Assembly (NCBI GenBank): GCA_026225945.1
Contig: JAMJFZ010001264.1
Span: 834,501 to 898,500, forward strand
From: Cricetomys ansorgei
Lineage: Eukaryota > Chordata > Mammalia > Rodentia > Nesomyidae
Length of the DNA stretch: 64,000 bases
Reading direction: 5' to 3'
Part shown: piece after piece, positions 46,490-58,500 of the stretch
How positions within the stretch are numbered: the stretch's first letter is position 1
Layout of the letters: each line of letters opens with the position of its first letter
Translations under genes and position numbers: made by a program
The notes under the pieces: generated by a model
Seen by the model: the letters and a program-made list of their open reading frames with translations, nothing else
Told to the model about the DNA's origin: nothing
Databases searched by the model: none

Positions 46490-46660
46490 TTCATTTATTC
46501 ATTCATCTACCCAGTGAATGCTTATTGGACACCTATTCACTGTCAGGCAACTCATTATGTAGCAAGAAAATGAACATGACAAATCTTTTGTCCTCAAGAA
46601 TCAAATAGCCAGTGAGATGGAAGTAAAATTGAGGCTGATAATGATAAAACACCAGGACCA
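46490..46660 (-). repeat. L2/MIR3-type ancient repeat
   Basis: CATTTATTCATTCATCTACC, GAATGCTTATTGGACACC, AAATGAACATGACAAATC and TGTCCTCAAGAATC give the typical reverse-strand order of an L2-type 3' end. Confidence 0.55.
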
Positions 46661-48289
46661 CTTCGGCAATGGCGCCGTGTACATATGTTATCTCTAGTTT
46701 TGTGTTTTAATATCCTATTTTCTATTTTTATTGCATAATATCCCCCCCCCAAAAAAAAAACCAAAAAGAACTGAAAGAGACTCTGCTTGGACAAGTGATG
46801 GTTCTTCTCTATGTTCTTGGCATATAGAAGGTGCCCTGTAAGTGCTGAAGTTGAGATTAGGTAGCTGGTTTCAACTATTTTCCTTACCTATATTAATTTT
46901 GAAAATTCTTAGGGCAATCCCTCAATGGACATTACTGAATAATTTGATACCCGTTTTCAGACTTGGGATAGTACTAAGGAGGAATCGAGGTGTATGAGCT
47001 AGTTCCTATTATGATGTCCACAGTTAGTAAGCACATGTGATAGATAGCCAGTCCAGAAGTCAGTGCATTTTAACACTGCTTAGTATTTTGACTCAGAGAT
47101 CTGAATCAGATCTGAACTTCAGATAAAGCATCAGTCACAATTATTTTGTGATACCACATTATTTTGTGGTAATAGTGGATTGCTTAGTACCTCTCATATT
47201 ACGATGCTCAGTTGTCTCGGACACTATTTAACCGATGTGATTTATCATATTGTAAGGGTATGTGAGTGCCACCATCCCTTGCCACTACAAAGACACTACT
47301 GTTCTTGTTCCCTTGTGGTGATTGTGTTAAAGGTCTCTCCAAGACTGTACAGCTAAGAGATAACTGAACTAGGACAAGAGATAGGTAGGCCTTCAAGAAT
47401 GTTGCTCCCTGCCTAATCTGAACCAAATGTAAAGATCTTTGTGGGGTACATGTTGGGGCTCTGGGCCTGGTTATCTTTGATGACACTGGTATGAATTTGA
47501 AGAATACATCCTGAAGCCACCAATGGGAAAACGACTCCTGGTGATGCTGGGCACCTGTAGTGTCAGGGCACAGAATACTTACTATCAACAGCAGGGCTCC
47601 TGAGCCAGGGGACTTGAGCGCACCAGCTTTGCCCTAACCATAGGGTAACTACTTTCTTTGTGTTACATAAAAACAAATAAGAAACGCACACCCACCACCG
47701 TCAAAGTTATTGGGAGGATTTAGTGACTTCATGCATATAACATGTTTACATCAGTGCTTTTCCCAGAAGAGGTGAACAAAAAGGGAGCCACTTGCTGAGT
47801 TACTTCTCAGCACCTGCAAAACTTTTTCTGAGACTTTCTGAGGGTCACATGTTTAAAAATGGGCAGGAGTCTCAGAGATGAACCCCAATGCTGAACTGTC
47901 TTCTCCCTCTCACCTCTAAGGCCAGTCTCCCTTCCGTGGACAGAAACAAACAGGAGGTAGGTCCATCTAGGTGCCTCTGCCCACACCTGTTTCCTCTTGT
48001 ACCACTGCAGCAGTGAATATTTCTGGGTGGCTTCTACTAGCTGGTTTCCTCTACACAATGATCTGACTAATTTTTGTTTTTTTATAGTTTTACTGGTAAT
48101 TCCAAAGTTACATGAAATAAATCACCTAGCATTTTATTTTGTCCCCCAGGACCTTATGGTTTCGTAGACATAAGAAGGTTCTTTTGTATACTTGGTAGTT
48201 CTCCAAGTTGATCATTGATGGCTCAGCTTCCTCAGAGAAAGGATGAAAACATGGAAGCATTATCCGTGGCACGCAGAGTCTTTCAGGTA
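46661..48289. other. Mostly unique with MIR remnants
   Basis: A C-run/A-run junction lies at 46742-46760. A reverse MIR-like stretch spans about 46890-47090 (CCCGTTTTCAGACTTGGG, CCACAGTTAGTAAGCAC) and a forward one about 47630-47765. The 126-codon minus frame at 47208-47588 has no domain signal. Confidence 0.4.
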
Positions 48290-48470
48290 CTTAACATAAT
48301 AATCTCGTTGCACGTCTGTAACAAGCAATTGGTACTATGATCCACACTTTATTATACAGATATTGAAATTCGTATTCCACAGTGCTGCCACTCACAACAC
48401 TCACAGAGCTAGCTTACAAGTGAGCTGAGATTTGACACGACACTGATCTAATTCCAAGTATAAAGTTCTC
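48290..48470 (-). repeat. MIR SINE fragment
   Basis: TTATTATACAGATATTGAAA, AGAGCTAGCTTACAAGTGAG and ATCTAATTCCAAGTATAAAG correspond to the reverse MIR core and 5' part at high divergence. Confidence 0.5.
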
Positions 48471-49459
48471 ACTATTCTTATGGCCAAAATTTTGTTTTAT
48501 GACAAAGGGAGACCTAGACAGAAGAAAATGAACATGACACTGGGAGAGGTTACGCTGGCCTGTGTTTCTCAGAGGGGAGAAGATTGCCGACAGAGCTTCC
48601 CTCAAAAACAGGCTTTGATAAGAGGACCCGGGGAGTAGGTACATGGCAGCAATGTGGGAGTGTGAGATGGGCGAAGGGGGAGCGATATGTAGATGTGTTT
48701 CCTACTGTGATCTTAACAAATGGCCAGGTACCTAGTGGCGTAAAGGACACACATTTATCAAATTACAGTTCTGTAGATCAGAAGCCTGTCAAGAAGTCTC
48801 GCCGACTAAATAAAGGTGTTGGCTGGGCAGGTTTCTTTCCGTGCGCTCAATTGCAGAATGTGGCACAGCTGAGTTCTCTGAGTTTTTTGGACTGAAGCAT
48901 ATTTCCTCATGAGCTATTAGCTGGAGGTGTTGTAGCTTCCAGAGGCCCCTTTCTGAACTTTGCAAATGGCTCCCTTTCAGAGTGGTAGCTGGCTGTTGGA
49001 TCCTTCCCTTGCTGTTGTGTGAGTCGTTCTTGTACTTTTGGTTGACCCAGTAGGAAAGGATCTTCACTTTTAAAGGCTCATGTGACTATATTCTCAAGGA
49101 CATATTTTGCATCCCAAGGTCCTTACCGTTAGTCACATCTGCAAAATCCTTTCTCAAGAATAGGCAGTGTATTTTAGGTTCAGGTCACTTGGGCATGAGA
49201 ATCTTTGTGGGGAGGTGTTATTCTACTTTCCAAAAGAGGGGAGCCTTGTGGTCACACTGTGGTCACATTGTCCTTGCCATACCTAAGTGTAGCCTTTGGT
49301 GATACTTCTTCATTGCTCTCTTGAATGGATCTGAAAGATCAGCATGAAGAGAAAGATGAGAGAACTTCTGAGCTGCAAAGAGCTCAATCCTGACCTACCT
49401 CCAAAGGGTTTGTGGCCTACCAGCCTTCCCACTGTCCCTTTAAAGCAATTTGTAGTCTG
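48471..49459. other. Unique sequence, possible rodent repeat
   Basis: About 48720-49070 resembles an old rodent repeat (ACATTTATCAAATTACAGTT, CTGTAGATCAGAAGCCTG). No gene could be supported. Confidence 0.35.
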
Positions 49460-49700
49460 TTATCCTGTATCATTAACCTAATTAGTGTAATTGCACTCAA
49501 TTACGTAATCAGTGTAAATACATGAAGAATCCCATAATTAGACGATGTAATTAGGTAATTAATAGATGACGTGGGAAAAATCCATAGCAAACATTCTGAA
49601 ATGGACATGGTGCCTGCACGAAGCAAGTGATTTGCTCATTTCAGCATCTTAGCCAACTCTGTTCAGGAAGAGAGATTCACAGATTAATTAGGAACCAACC
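49460..49700. promoter_or_regulatory. Candidate conserved regulatory element rich in TAATTA motifs
   Basis: Homeodomain-type ATTA/TAAT cores are packed densely: CATTAACCTAATTAGTGTAA, GCACTCAATTACGTAATCAG, CCCATAATTAGACGATG, TGTAATTAGGTAATTAATAG and AGATTAATTAGG. A TGACGT motif (about 49567) lies between them. There is no repeat match and no reading frame. Established knowledge is that such dense TAATTA clusters are common in developmental enhancers; the function here is inference. Confidence 0.35.
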
Positions 49701-50261
49701 ATAAATTCTTAGCCTAAGAACTCTATTTTGTATTTTGTTCTTACACACCCATTTTTTTCTTGTTTAAACATATGTCCAGGTTCTTTTCTCTGTATTGCTT
49801 TCTGGAGACAAACGTCTACATACCTAAACAGGGAGAACAAAATCTGGCCCAGTGTAAGCCAGACTTGACATTGAGTCTACAGTTAGAATGAGACTGTGAC
49901 TAAGACCATGCCCACCTGAGCAAACTAACCAGACTACTGTAGAGTCAGGATGCTTGCTGGACAGCCTTGTCAGGTGATTTGCCTCGGAGACAACATCCAT
50001 TTGAATGACGGTATCTATTCCGGAAGCAGACCCGTAACTCTTGGGAGGTGAGGAAAGGGAGTCTGAGTCACTCCAGCCTCCGCATAGTGTCAAACTCTTT
50101 CTGCCTCAGTAGACTCTCCCCTGAGCCCAGTTGCTGGCAGAACTATAACCTTATCTATTCAGCAAAACCCTAAGTTCCTCTCGCCCATTCCCATCTTCTC
50201 TGGAATCTATTCTCAAGTAGCCAGAGTGGTCTTAAATAAATTTTCCCTGTTCAAAACTTTA
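49701..50261. other. Unique sequence
   Basis: No gene or repeat was supported. Confidence 0.45.
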
Positions 50262-50450
50262 AAACAATATATTTTAAGTTTATGTGTGTTTGTGTATATA
50301 CATTTGTGTGCATGCATTCAAGTCTATACCTGTGGAGTCCACAAGGGGTGTAAGATCTCCTGGGGCTACAGTAAGAAGTTATGAGCCACCTCTCTTGACT
50401 CTTCTGTAAGACCAGCAAGTGCTCTTAACCCTTGAGACAAATTTAAAGCC
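50262..50450 (-). repeat. B3-type SINE
   Basis: ATATTTTAAGTTTATGTGTG, TGGAGTCCACAAGGGGTG, GATCTCCTGGGGCTACAG, AGTTATGAGCCACCTCTC and AGCAAGTGCTCTTAACCC are reverse B3. Confidence 0.78.
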
Positions 50451-50718
50451 CCCCAAATTTTTAATGGACAAAATCCTATATTTTCAATGTGGATTACATA
50501 GCCTTTTGTCAGCAGATCTTTCTTTGACTCTCAAGCTTTTCTGACGGTGTCTCCACAATATCTTCCCCCTATATAGGCCTTCTTCCACATCTTTGAACGC
50601 ATTCAGTCCTTACCCATGTTGGTGCTTTCCTTCATGTTCTTTCTTTAGCTTGGAGAATGGTGCTACTGGTCCCTACCTTCTCAAATCCGTTCATCCTCTA
50701 GGCCTTTAGATCCTGTTT

Positions 50719-50935
50719 TTAAGATAATTTATTTTTATTTTATGCTTGTGAGTCTTTTCGTACACACCTGTATACACACTGTTTTTAAACCTGGTACGAC
50801 CAGGAGAGTGGGTTAGATCCCCTGGAACTAGAATTATAAATGTCTATGAGCTTCTAAGTGTGTACTAGGAACCAAATCCAGGACCTCTGTAACAACAGCA
50901 AGTGCTCTTAACTGTTAAGCCATCTCTCTAGTCCC
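50719..50935 (-). repeat. B3-type SINE
   Basis: AAGATAATTTATTTTTATTTT tail, GATCCCCTGGAACTAGAATT, AACCAAATCCAGGACCTCTG and TAAGCCATCTCTCTAGTCCC give a nearly complete reverse B3. Confidence 0.85.
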
Positions 50936-51754
50936 AGTAGTGTTCTTTTGGTCCTTAATTTAAGATATTCCCATAATACATTATGCCTTTGTTTTCTTGA
51001 TGACTACCACCACCTTTAATTTTGCTTTTCATATCCATAATATTGTTTGTGATCTGTGTCATTCATTTGAGTTTGAATTTCATAAAGACAATACCCATGT
51101 TTGTTTGGTTCTCTATTGAATCTCAAGTATTTAGCACTTAGTAGAACCTCAAAACAAATCCGTGGAATGAATGATGTGTTGAGAGTTTTGAGAGCCAATA
51201 GGAAGTTATCACATCAAGAGCCAAGCTAGGGTGTAGGCGAGAAGCTGCATTGGGGTGCAGCAGCCACAAACACACGCTTTGACTGCAACGCAGATGGCTG
51301 GCCTACTGGCTTCAGACTACTGATTCTCAGGAGGGCAGCCTCAAAGGCCTTCAGTTCACAGGCTTTCTTAAAACTCGCTGAGCTCCTGGAACAAGAAGTC
51401 AGGTGCTCTGCTGGCTTCCTAAGAAGAAAACACCAGGCTAAAATTTTCAAACTCTTTGTACTTAGTGATGACTGTGGGATGAATTGGTAAGTGTGCTACG
51501 TTGTATCAAGAAATGCTTACAGAGACAGAGAGATGCTGGCCAACAGCTCTTGTGTCTGGGCTCTGGGTCTCTTAGAGAGTCCCGCTGCTGCCAGTGGGCT
51601 ACAGAGAGCAGCCTCATGTACAGTGATGACCACACTGATTTTATTTTTCTCCATTTTCTTTCACTTCGGGCTTCTAGTGGAGAGATTCCTCTTGTAGCCT
51701 TTGCTGTTGACCAAGTGTAAGCAGGTCATTAACATGGTTTTCGCATTTGTTATG
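50936..51754. other. Unique sequence
   Basis: No gene or repeat could be supported. Confidence 0.45.
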
Positions 51755-51990
51755 GTCACGTATGTTATGCAAAGTATCCTCCAGGGACTCACCTGTTCAA
51801 ATACTTGGTCCCAGGTGGTGGTGTTGGGGAGGCTGTGTCTAGTTGGAGGAAGTTTGTCATTCTGTGGGCAGGATTTGTGGGTTACGGTCTGTCTCTGGTT
51901 CTAGCCTGAGCAATCTGCTTCCTGGCCTTCGTATATGTGAGCAATCAGCAGCACGCTTCTGCTCTCACAGCGGTGGGCTAAAGTCACTGC
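51755..51990 (+). repeat. Diverged rodent repeat related to 4115-4462
   Basis: CACCTGTTCAAATACTTGGT, CCCAGGTGGTGGTGTTGG, AGTTGGAGGAAGTTTGTCAT and CAATCAGCAGCACGCTTCTG follow the same order as the 4115 repeat at greater divergence. Confidence 0.45.
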
Positions 51991-51994
51991 CCTG

Positions 51995-52345
51995 TCCTGT
52001 TGCATTAGTGACCTTTTCTATGGCTTCGATAAAATTGTTGAAGGAAGGGTTTATTTTGGCTCATGTTTGGGAGGTCCATCACGGCAAAGGAGATACTGTG
52101 GTAAGAGTGTGAGACAGCTGGTTCACATTGTATCTTTAGACACTATGCAAAGAAATGAACACTAAGCTCATCTCCTTTTGTGTTCAGCTCAGGCAATGCA
52201 TGCAACAGTACCGTCCATAGTTATGGTGTGTCTTCTCATCCCAATTAACACAATCTAGAAACCCCCTCACAGGTACACCCAGACTCGTCTCCTAAGTGAT
52301 TCTAGATTTTGCCAAGATGATGCTGCTAGCCGGCACACCTGTTTA
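51995..52345 (+). repeat. Rodent repeat, near-complete copy
   Basis: From GCATTAGTGACCTTTTCTAT through AAGGGTTTATTTTGGCTCAT and GAGACAGCTGGTTCACATTG to GATTTTGCCAAGATGATGCTG and CTAGCCGGCACACC. The 3' end matches the fragment at 7890-8070 and the head matches 30390 and 42865, so these are one family. Confidence 0.6.
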
Positions 52346-52619
52346 CTATGGTGAGACACTTGCTCACAGAGCCCAGAAGAGGATCTGATACAACTTCCAG
52401 CTGTATATTATACATATTAGAGAAAGACATACTAGAGAAAGCCAGGGGTGGGGGAGGTAGTAATGGCTCATCTTTCTGCTACTACAGATTCAGGGACGAA
52501 TTAGAATCTGCATTATAGACAAGTGAAAATGAGAAGAATGCTTAACTTCCTATTTTTTTGAGGCAAGGATATTCTTCATATTTCATTTTTTCCTGTATTA
52601 CATCTGAAAATGTTATAAT

Positions 52620-53590
52620 GCATACAATCTGTATTGATACATCCATTCCCCATTGCCTTCCCTCAAATTTCTCCCACCTTCCCCCATCTATTTTCCTTCC
52701 TAGTTTCATGTGCTCTGTTTTTAAACTCACTGAGTCCATTTAGTGTTTCCTGCATGTGTATGGGTGCAGGGCCACCCACTACTGCACAGGCAGCCTCTCA
52801 CATTCCTGAAGAACTTGACTCTTCTTGGCCCAGCACCCAGTAGTTGTTAATGGCTCCTCAGTTAGAGGTGGGGCTTCATGAGTCCCTCTACTATTCATGC
52901 TGGCCCTTGACTGGCTTGATCTTGTGCAGGTCTTATGCATGCAGTCACAGCTGCTGCGAGCATATGTACAATGACACCAAACTGTTTAGAAAATACTGTT
53001 TCCCCATAGAGGCCCACTACTCCTGGCTCTTATAATCTTTCATCCTCTCTTCTGCAATCATCCCTGAGCCATGAGGGTTAGAAGTGTGATACAGATCTTG
53101 TATTTAGCCATAGAGCCGAGCACTTCATAGTCTCTTATTTTCTGTACATTGACCAGTTAGAAGTCTCTGTATTAATCCCCATCTACTGCAAAAGAAGCTT
53201 CTCTAATAAGGGTTGAGGGACACACTAATCATTGCATATAAAGTTAAGAACTTCAGGGGCAGTTTAATACCTTGTTCATTCAGTAGAATAATAGTATTAG
53301 GTTCTCTTCAAGGGCCTATGATATAGCCAGCGATGTATTTTGGGCTTACTTACTGGTACCATGTATCAGTTCTATCTTGTAGAATGGGCCTTACATCTAA
53401 TCAGAAAGTGATTGGTTGCTCCTGTAACATTTGTGCCATTATTGTGCCAATGGGCTTTATTAGCAAATTCTTATAACTAAGAATAGTTGACTCCTCTGTC
53501 TAACTGAGCAAAATGAGGAGCGGCAAATCAGGTTAGATCTTCATTTTTTTTTTTATCAGCTCATAGTATTGCATTTAGGGCCACATCTCT
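52620..53590 (+). repeat. Long rodent interspersed repeat (L1-associated, name uncertain)
   Basis: The run CATGTGTATGGGTGCAGGGC, TTGACTGGCTTGATCTTGTG, GCAGGTCTTATGCATGCAGT, CCAGTTAGAAGTCTCTGTAT, AAAAGAAGCTTCTCTAATAA and TGGGCTTTATTAGCAAATTC is a well-known high-copy rodent text close to 1 kb long. I judge it L1-associated, but a repeat search is needed to name it. It contains no long open frame. Confidence 0.55.
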
Positions 53591-55271
53591 GGTAAGTACT
53601 TGATTATTTCATAGTAATTTTATTCATTCATTGTCTAATTTATTCTTTAATAAATATTCATGAATTGCCGTCAACACTTGGGAGTTCTAGTCACTGGACA
53701 TGCACAAAATCCTCTTCCTATTAGCTACTGTCTTCTCTCAAACCAACTCTCTGGCTCAGTCTGCCAAGAAAGTGAATCACCAAGACTATTTTCAGGAGGA
53801 TAGAGGGTTACATCTGCATTTATACCCATGCGAGAGGACACAGGACATGGTTGGCATGTCTACCTGCTTGGTCTGACCAAGATAGTCATCGCTCCATGTT
53901 TCATAGTGCTTATGATCTAACTCTCAAGCAGATAATTGTAGGCTTGCGTGGTGAGTATTATGGAATAGAGGGTGCACAACATCATATTGTAGGAAAATCT
54001 GTATTGGTCTAAGCTTCAGGAAAATTAATACTTAAGGTGAGATTTGCATGGTAGTAGCACATAGGAAGATTAGGGGATGCCATTCTCTCTCTCTCTCTGT
54101 TGTTGAAGGGGAAGGACATATTTATGGGATGATAGTGACTCAGGAATTGGGGAGGATGAGCAAGTCATAAACCTGAGAGGTTTATGTCCTATGTATTAGA
54201 CTGAAAGGAGGAAGAGAAATATGACTGTATTGCAAATTTCTAGGCAGATGTCTTTCTTCTGCCCCTGGGAAGGAGGGAGCCTGTTGAGGAATAGGAAATT
54301 GCAATTTTACATTTTATACAAGGAAAACACTTAGTGTTTTATCCTGCATTACATTTCACATATCATTTAGAGTGATCTAAGTTTGCAGATGTTGACTGAC
54401 TGAACACCAGTCTGGACTTGTGTTTGCCTTTATAGGCATTCCATTTGTTTCAGCATTAGGAGAAACATGTTGAGGAAATTTTATAGTGAATGTGCAAATG
54501 ACCCAAAACTATTTTGTACTAATCCTTAGAGAAAGATGGTGCTATGAGGCATTTCAAGTGGCAGTTATAGAGGCGTCCTCGTTACAGTCCGTCCTTTTCT
54601 TGTATAGTTCTCCTTGGGTCAGCCCTCTAAGGGCTGGAGTAGCCAGCACCATTTTCAGGGAGATAAATGGCTACTCCTGGCTTTATTGCCTGCACCAACA
54701 GGACACAGAGAGTATGTCTTTGGGTTGGGCCGACCACCTCCACAGTGTAAGGCAGCATCAACAGCTCCAGTGGGATGCCAGCAGGCACATATATTGATCG
54801 TAAATAATGTCTCAATGTCCTACAGTGGGTCATAAATCAAAAATATTTCAAAATGTCTTTCTCTTCTGTTTGTTTCAGTGGGTTGTGTTCTGGTTAAGAA
54901 CACAACCTTTTCTTTAGGGTTGGTTCATAACCTGGGCCTGGTGTCCACTGTGGGTCAAATACTTTCCTTAACCTCTGGTTCCAGAGGCTCTGGAGAGCTT
55001 GCTATAACCATCTTTGTCTCTACGTAAGTTTCACTGGAATAAGCAAAGAGTGGCAGATCCTTCATATTTTTGCCTTCTGTCAATGCTCAGGAAATACTCT
55101 AGCAGCTGCTTGATAGACTGCACTACAAGAAAGCATTTCTCTTAGTGATAATGTTAAATATTGCATAGATTCACAGAACCAGAAAGAACCTTCTAGTTCT
55201 TCCCTTTTAACTCCTCTTTGATTGGTTGAAGCAGGAGAGAGAAGCTGGTCCGTGCATACTCATCCAGGGCT
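53591..55271. other. Unique sequence
   Basis: AATAAATATTCATGAATTGC near 53650 may be an L2 remnant. Overlapping frames at 54486-54835 lie on both strands and are not called. Confidence 0.4.
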
Positions 55272-55560
55272 TTACTTGGAAGGAGTAGGCTGCCTGATGA
55301 ATGCAGAGGAGTTGGTCATTTTCCATTCAGTCTTTATGAAGGGTGTGTATTCTGGCTGCCTTTTGTAGGTCTCTGGGATACACCTTGCTTCCTCAGGAAG
55401 TGGCGGGGGGGTTGTGGCTGTCGGTCTACTTGTGATTTGATGAGTATGTTTAATTCTTGTATAAATTACTACCCAGTCCTTTGTTTTTGTGGGCCAATTG
55501 ACATCTTCCAATCTAGCTTTTTGTAAAGGTGATGTTTTAGTCCCCATATGTGGGCTTTCT
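55272..55560 (-). other. Unrecognised 91-codon minus-strand frame, possible gene remnant
   Basis: The frame begins with ATG at 55547 and ends with TAA at 55272. It is proline-, threonine- and lysine-rich with normal-looking composition (for example WPTKTKDWVVIY and PETYKRQPEYTPFIKTEW), unlike the low-complexity frames elsewhere. An upstream stop (TGA) lies 18 bases before the ATG, and a different phase just upstream is also open, which could mean a frameshifted remnant of a processed pseudogene or an isolated exon. No family was recognised and no signal peptide or membrane segment is evident. It may simply be chance. Confidence 0.25.
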
Positions 55561-55979
55561 TTTCATTGATTCCAAACTCAGGAGAGAAGGGGAGATGCTA
55601 TTTATGGCTCCTCTGATAACTCCCCACAGAAACTTTCTTGACATTGCTGATGCCTGCTAATGTGTGGATGTGTACCACCTGCCATTCCTCTGGTTTCAGC
55701 CTCTGTCTCTGCCTCAGTCTCTGTGTCTGCCTCTGCTTCCAGCCTGGCTTTCATGCTGTCAGAGGGGAGGTACGATAGATTCACCTCCTTTCTGGAGATA
55801 CTTCATGGCTTTTCCAGAGCCCAGTTATGATCCTGATCTGTTGAAGCTCTTGACACACTGGCATCAGAGATTTGTATTTTTAGACCCCACATTGATGATC
55901 ATAAATAGCCTTCCTTAATACAAATATATTACCTGGTGTTTTTATATAGAACATTTGCTAAGTTTGGGATAAGGGAACT

Positions 55980-56300
55980 CTAAGGGCCGATGAATTCAAG
56001 GTTTGATTACCAGCAGCCCGTGGCACTGTGAACTTTTGAGAGAGCTGGCCAAGTGGGAGGAAGTTAGGTCATTGGGGATGTGCCCTTAAAGTAGGTATTG
56101 GGACTCTGTTCTTGTCTCTTGTGTCCTCTTTTGCTTTCTGACTTCCAAGAAATGAACAGGCTGCTTCGGTCATACGCACCCACAGTGATGTACTGAGTTG
56201 CCACAGTGAAGCACAGAGAAATGATGGAAAATGGAAATGTCTGGGATAGACATCTAACTAACACATTATTATAGGTGAGGAAGCATAAGTTTTGGCTCAA
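55980..56300 (+). repeat. Possible old interspersed repeat
   Basis: GAGGAAGTTAGGTCATTGGG with GATGTGCCCTTAAAG, and the later CAAGAAATGAACAGGCTGCT, resemble an interspersed repeat common in mammals. Family not determined. Confidence 0.35.
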
Positions 56301-56816
56301 ATAGGAAGGATCTCAGACTTGAGTCTTTTCTTTTTTGAAAAATAGCAACATAGCGAACAAAGAAACTCAGACCATACCACAGCAGAAGCAGCCATAGCTG
56401 CTCCATGGTTCAACCCAATGAAAACTAATTCTAATTTGCAGTTCACCTAAACAGTATTCTTCTCTGCGTTGAGAACAACAGGACTTCTCTTACTTAGTTG
56501 TTGTGTGAGGTAAAGAGGATAATGTATATATAATTGATGACACCTAGTGGGTATTCCATGGGTAGGGCAGAGCTTTTTAGGAACTTTTGGAAATCTTGAA
56601 ATGGAAGCACAAATGACTCGAGTGCCCACGTGTTTCATAGAAGGTATAAAAGATTAAGCCTAGAATCTCTGCTTTTTCCTGCTTCTCTCTTTGAGGGCCT
56701 CTCTGGTCACTTGTGTTTGTGTTCTTTCAAATGCACATGCTCACTGACCCTCAGGTGGCAGGGGCCAGAGAAGGCACAATTAATTCATAATTCATGTGTT
56801 TTCTGTATTCAACACC

Positions 56817-56820
<4 letters not shown>
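56301..56820. other. Unique sequence
   Basis: No gene or repeat was supported. Confidence 0.45.

Positions 56821-56856
<36 letters not shown>
56821..56856. repeat. (GT)n microsatellite
   Basis: Eighteen uninterrupted GT units. Confidence 0.96.
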
Positions 56857-56859
<3 letters not shown>

Positions 56860-57229
56860 GACCAAATTCTGATCACAGCATGACAAATGAACTTGCAAAC
56901 ACCTCCGTTTTTCTGGTGAGGAAATTGGCTCACACAGATTCTAAGCTGTTTTCATGTTCTGGGCAAAAGAACTAGTCATTGTGGAAGGTGAGTTTCGCCC
57001 CATACATATCCAACCCCCCAATTTTTTTTTTGACCTGGGCTAAACAATTTATCCCTACTGTGCCATCCTCATCCTCAGCATAATGCTGGCACCCAGCAGG
57101 ATGCTTTTCTAAGGGAGACAACACTGCCAAACACAGTCCATGTGTGTTCTGTTGGAGCAACTGCTGCCCGGCTTTTCCTGGGGACTCTGTTTCTAAACAC
57201 CCCACATGGAGAGAACAACAACAGAGCAA

Positions 57230-57510
57230 GGAAACAAATCCACCTAGGTATGCCTTGGTGAGCCAATGGCTTCATCGGGGGTGACCTACAGGAACACAGG
57301 TGAGGGCTGGTTTACCAGCAACTTGCTAGCAGCTGTGCCTCCAAAGAAGACACACTCCCCCAGCCTGCCGCCCTCTCTCTTGGCAACTGAACTGCTCATC
57401 CACCTTGGGGTGGTATGGGAACTTGCATGCTCTCTGTCATTTCCACGTGGGGGTGTGACTGGGCCCAATCTTGTGAGGATCTTGTGTGAGTAGTCAGAAC
57501 TACTTTTATT
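57230..57510 (+). repeat. Unnamed rodent repeat fragment
   Basis: TTGGTGAGCCAATGGCTTC, GGTGACCTACAGGAACACAG and CAGCAACTTGCTAGCAGCTG resemble the repeat also suspected at 8210-8420. The 75-codon plus frame inside is not called. Confidence 0.4.
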
Positions 57511-57984
57511 TCAAGACGACAATGGCCACATCATGCTAGGAGGATGGAATTCCACAGCAGCAAGCTTGTTTTGGACAGGTGATGAGACAACCTTCACTGA
57601 ATTACTAGCATCCACGTACATCTCTGGCTGATGGGACCCATATGGAGGAAAGAAGTGCAAACGACTGGCCTAAAGAGTTAGATCCCCACACATATTATTT
57701 GAAGCTGCTTTTGGTGGACTTTTTTTCATTCAAAAACTAACTTACTTTATGAGCCAGGCAGCATTTAGAGCCCCTGTATCTGCTTACCACAGCTGTCTCT
57801 ACTAAGGGACTCGTATGCATCTTGTCTGCAGGTTTCTGTTCAAGTGCTGTCTCTGCAGAGAGGATTTCACTGCCCCCCTTCTCAGTGGGTCCCCTTTATG
57901 CCTTTTAGAGGCTGGAAACCATAACAGTTAGCAACCTGATTTGCCTTTGCTTAGGGTTAGCCTTCCTATTGCTAGCATTGAGAC
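57511..57984. other. Unique sequence
   Basis: Nothing could be supported. Confidence 0.45.
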
Positions 57985-58110
57985 CTCCATGGTAAATTAT
58001 CAAAATCCTTCTGTCTCTTAATTTCCTTGTCTATAAAATGGGTCATATTTGACAGGGTCTTGGAGTCATTGAGAATTTCGTTAGTTGATGTTAATGAAGT
58101 ATTAAAATCT
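57985..58110 (+). repeat. MIR SINE fragment
   Basis: The core TTAATTTCCTTGTCTATAAA with ATGGGTCATATTTGACAGG is MIR in forward orientation. Confidence 0.65.
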
Positions 58111-58289
58111 TTGGTGGTTTGTGAAACAGTCTAAAAACATAAGCTGCTATTGTTAGTATGCCTTGCTTTTATCCTGCTGTCAACCATTAGTTGATCGGTT
58201 TGCTTCATCAGAAAGTGCAGCAATGAAGCAAGGGCTGCATCATATTCACCATCAAATCTCAAATATCAGTACAACTCCCAGCCTAGTAT

Positions 58290-58500
58290 ATGTATGTACA
58301 GTCAGTGCTTGTTGAATACACCCATGGAGAATATACATAAGAAACTGAATGGGTGAGGGCTTCAGAAACAGTTTAGACATCATCCCTGCCCTTCAGGGAT
58401 GTGTAGTCTAGCAGGGAGGTAAGACAGTTTCAAAAAGTACCTTAGTGTTGGGCCAAATCCAGATAGTACTTTGAAATAATGAAATATAATGTGGTGGTCA
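58290..58500 (-). repeat. L2-type ancient repeat
   Basis: CAGTGCTTGTTGAATACACC and AGACATCATCCCTGCCCTTC with AGGGATGTGTAGTCTAGC fit the reverse-strand 3' end of L2. Confidence 0.5.

Noticed and set aside
46655..46700. ACCACTTCGGCAATGG text considered as a U6 snRNA start
   Set aside because: Only a short resemblance to the U6 5' end; the rest of U6 does not follow.
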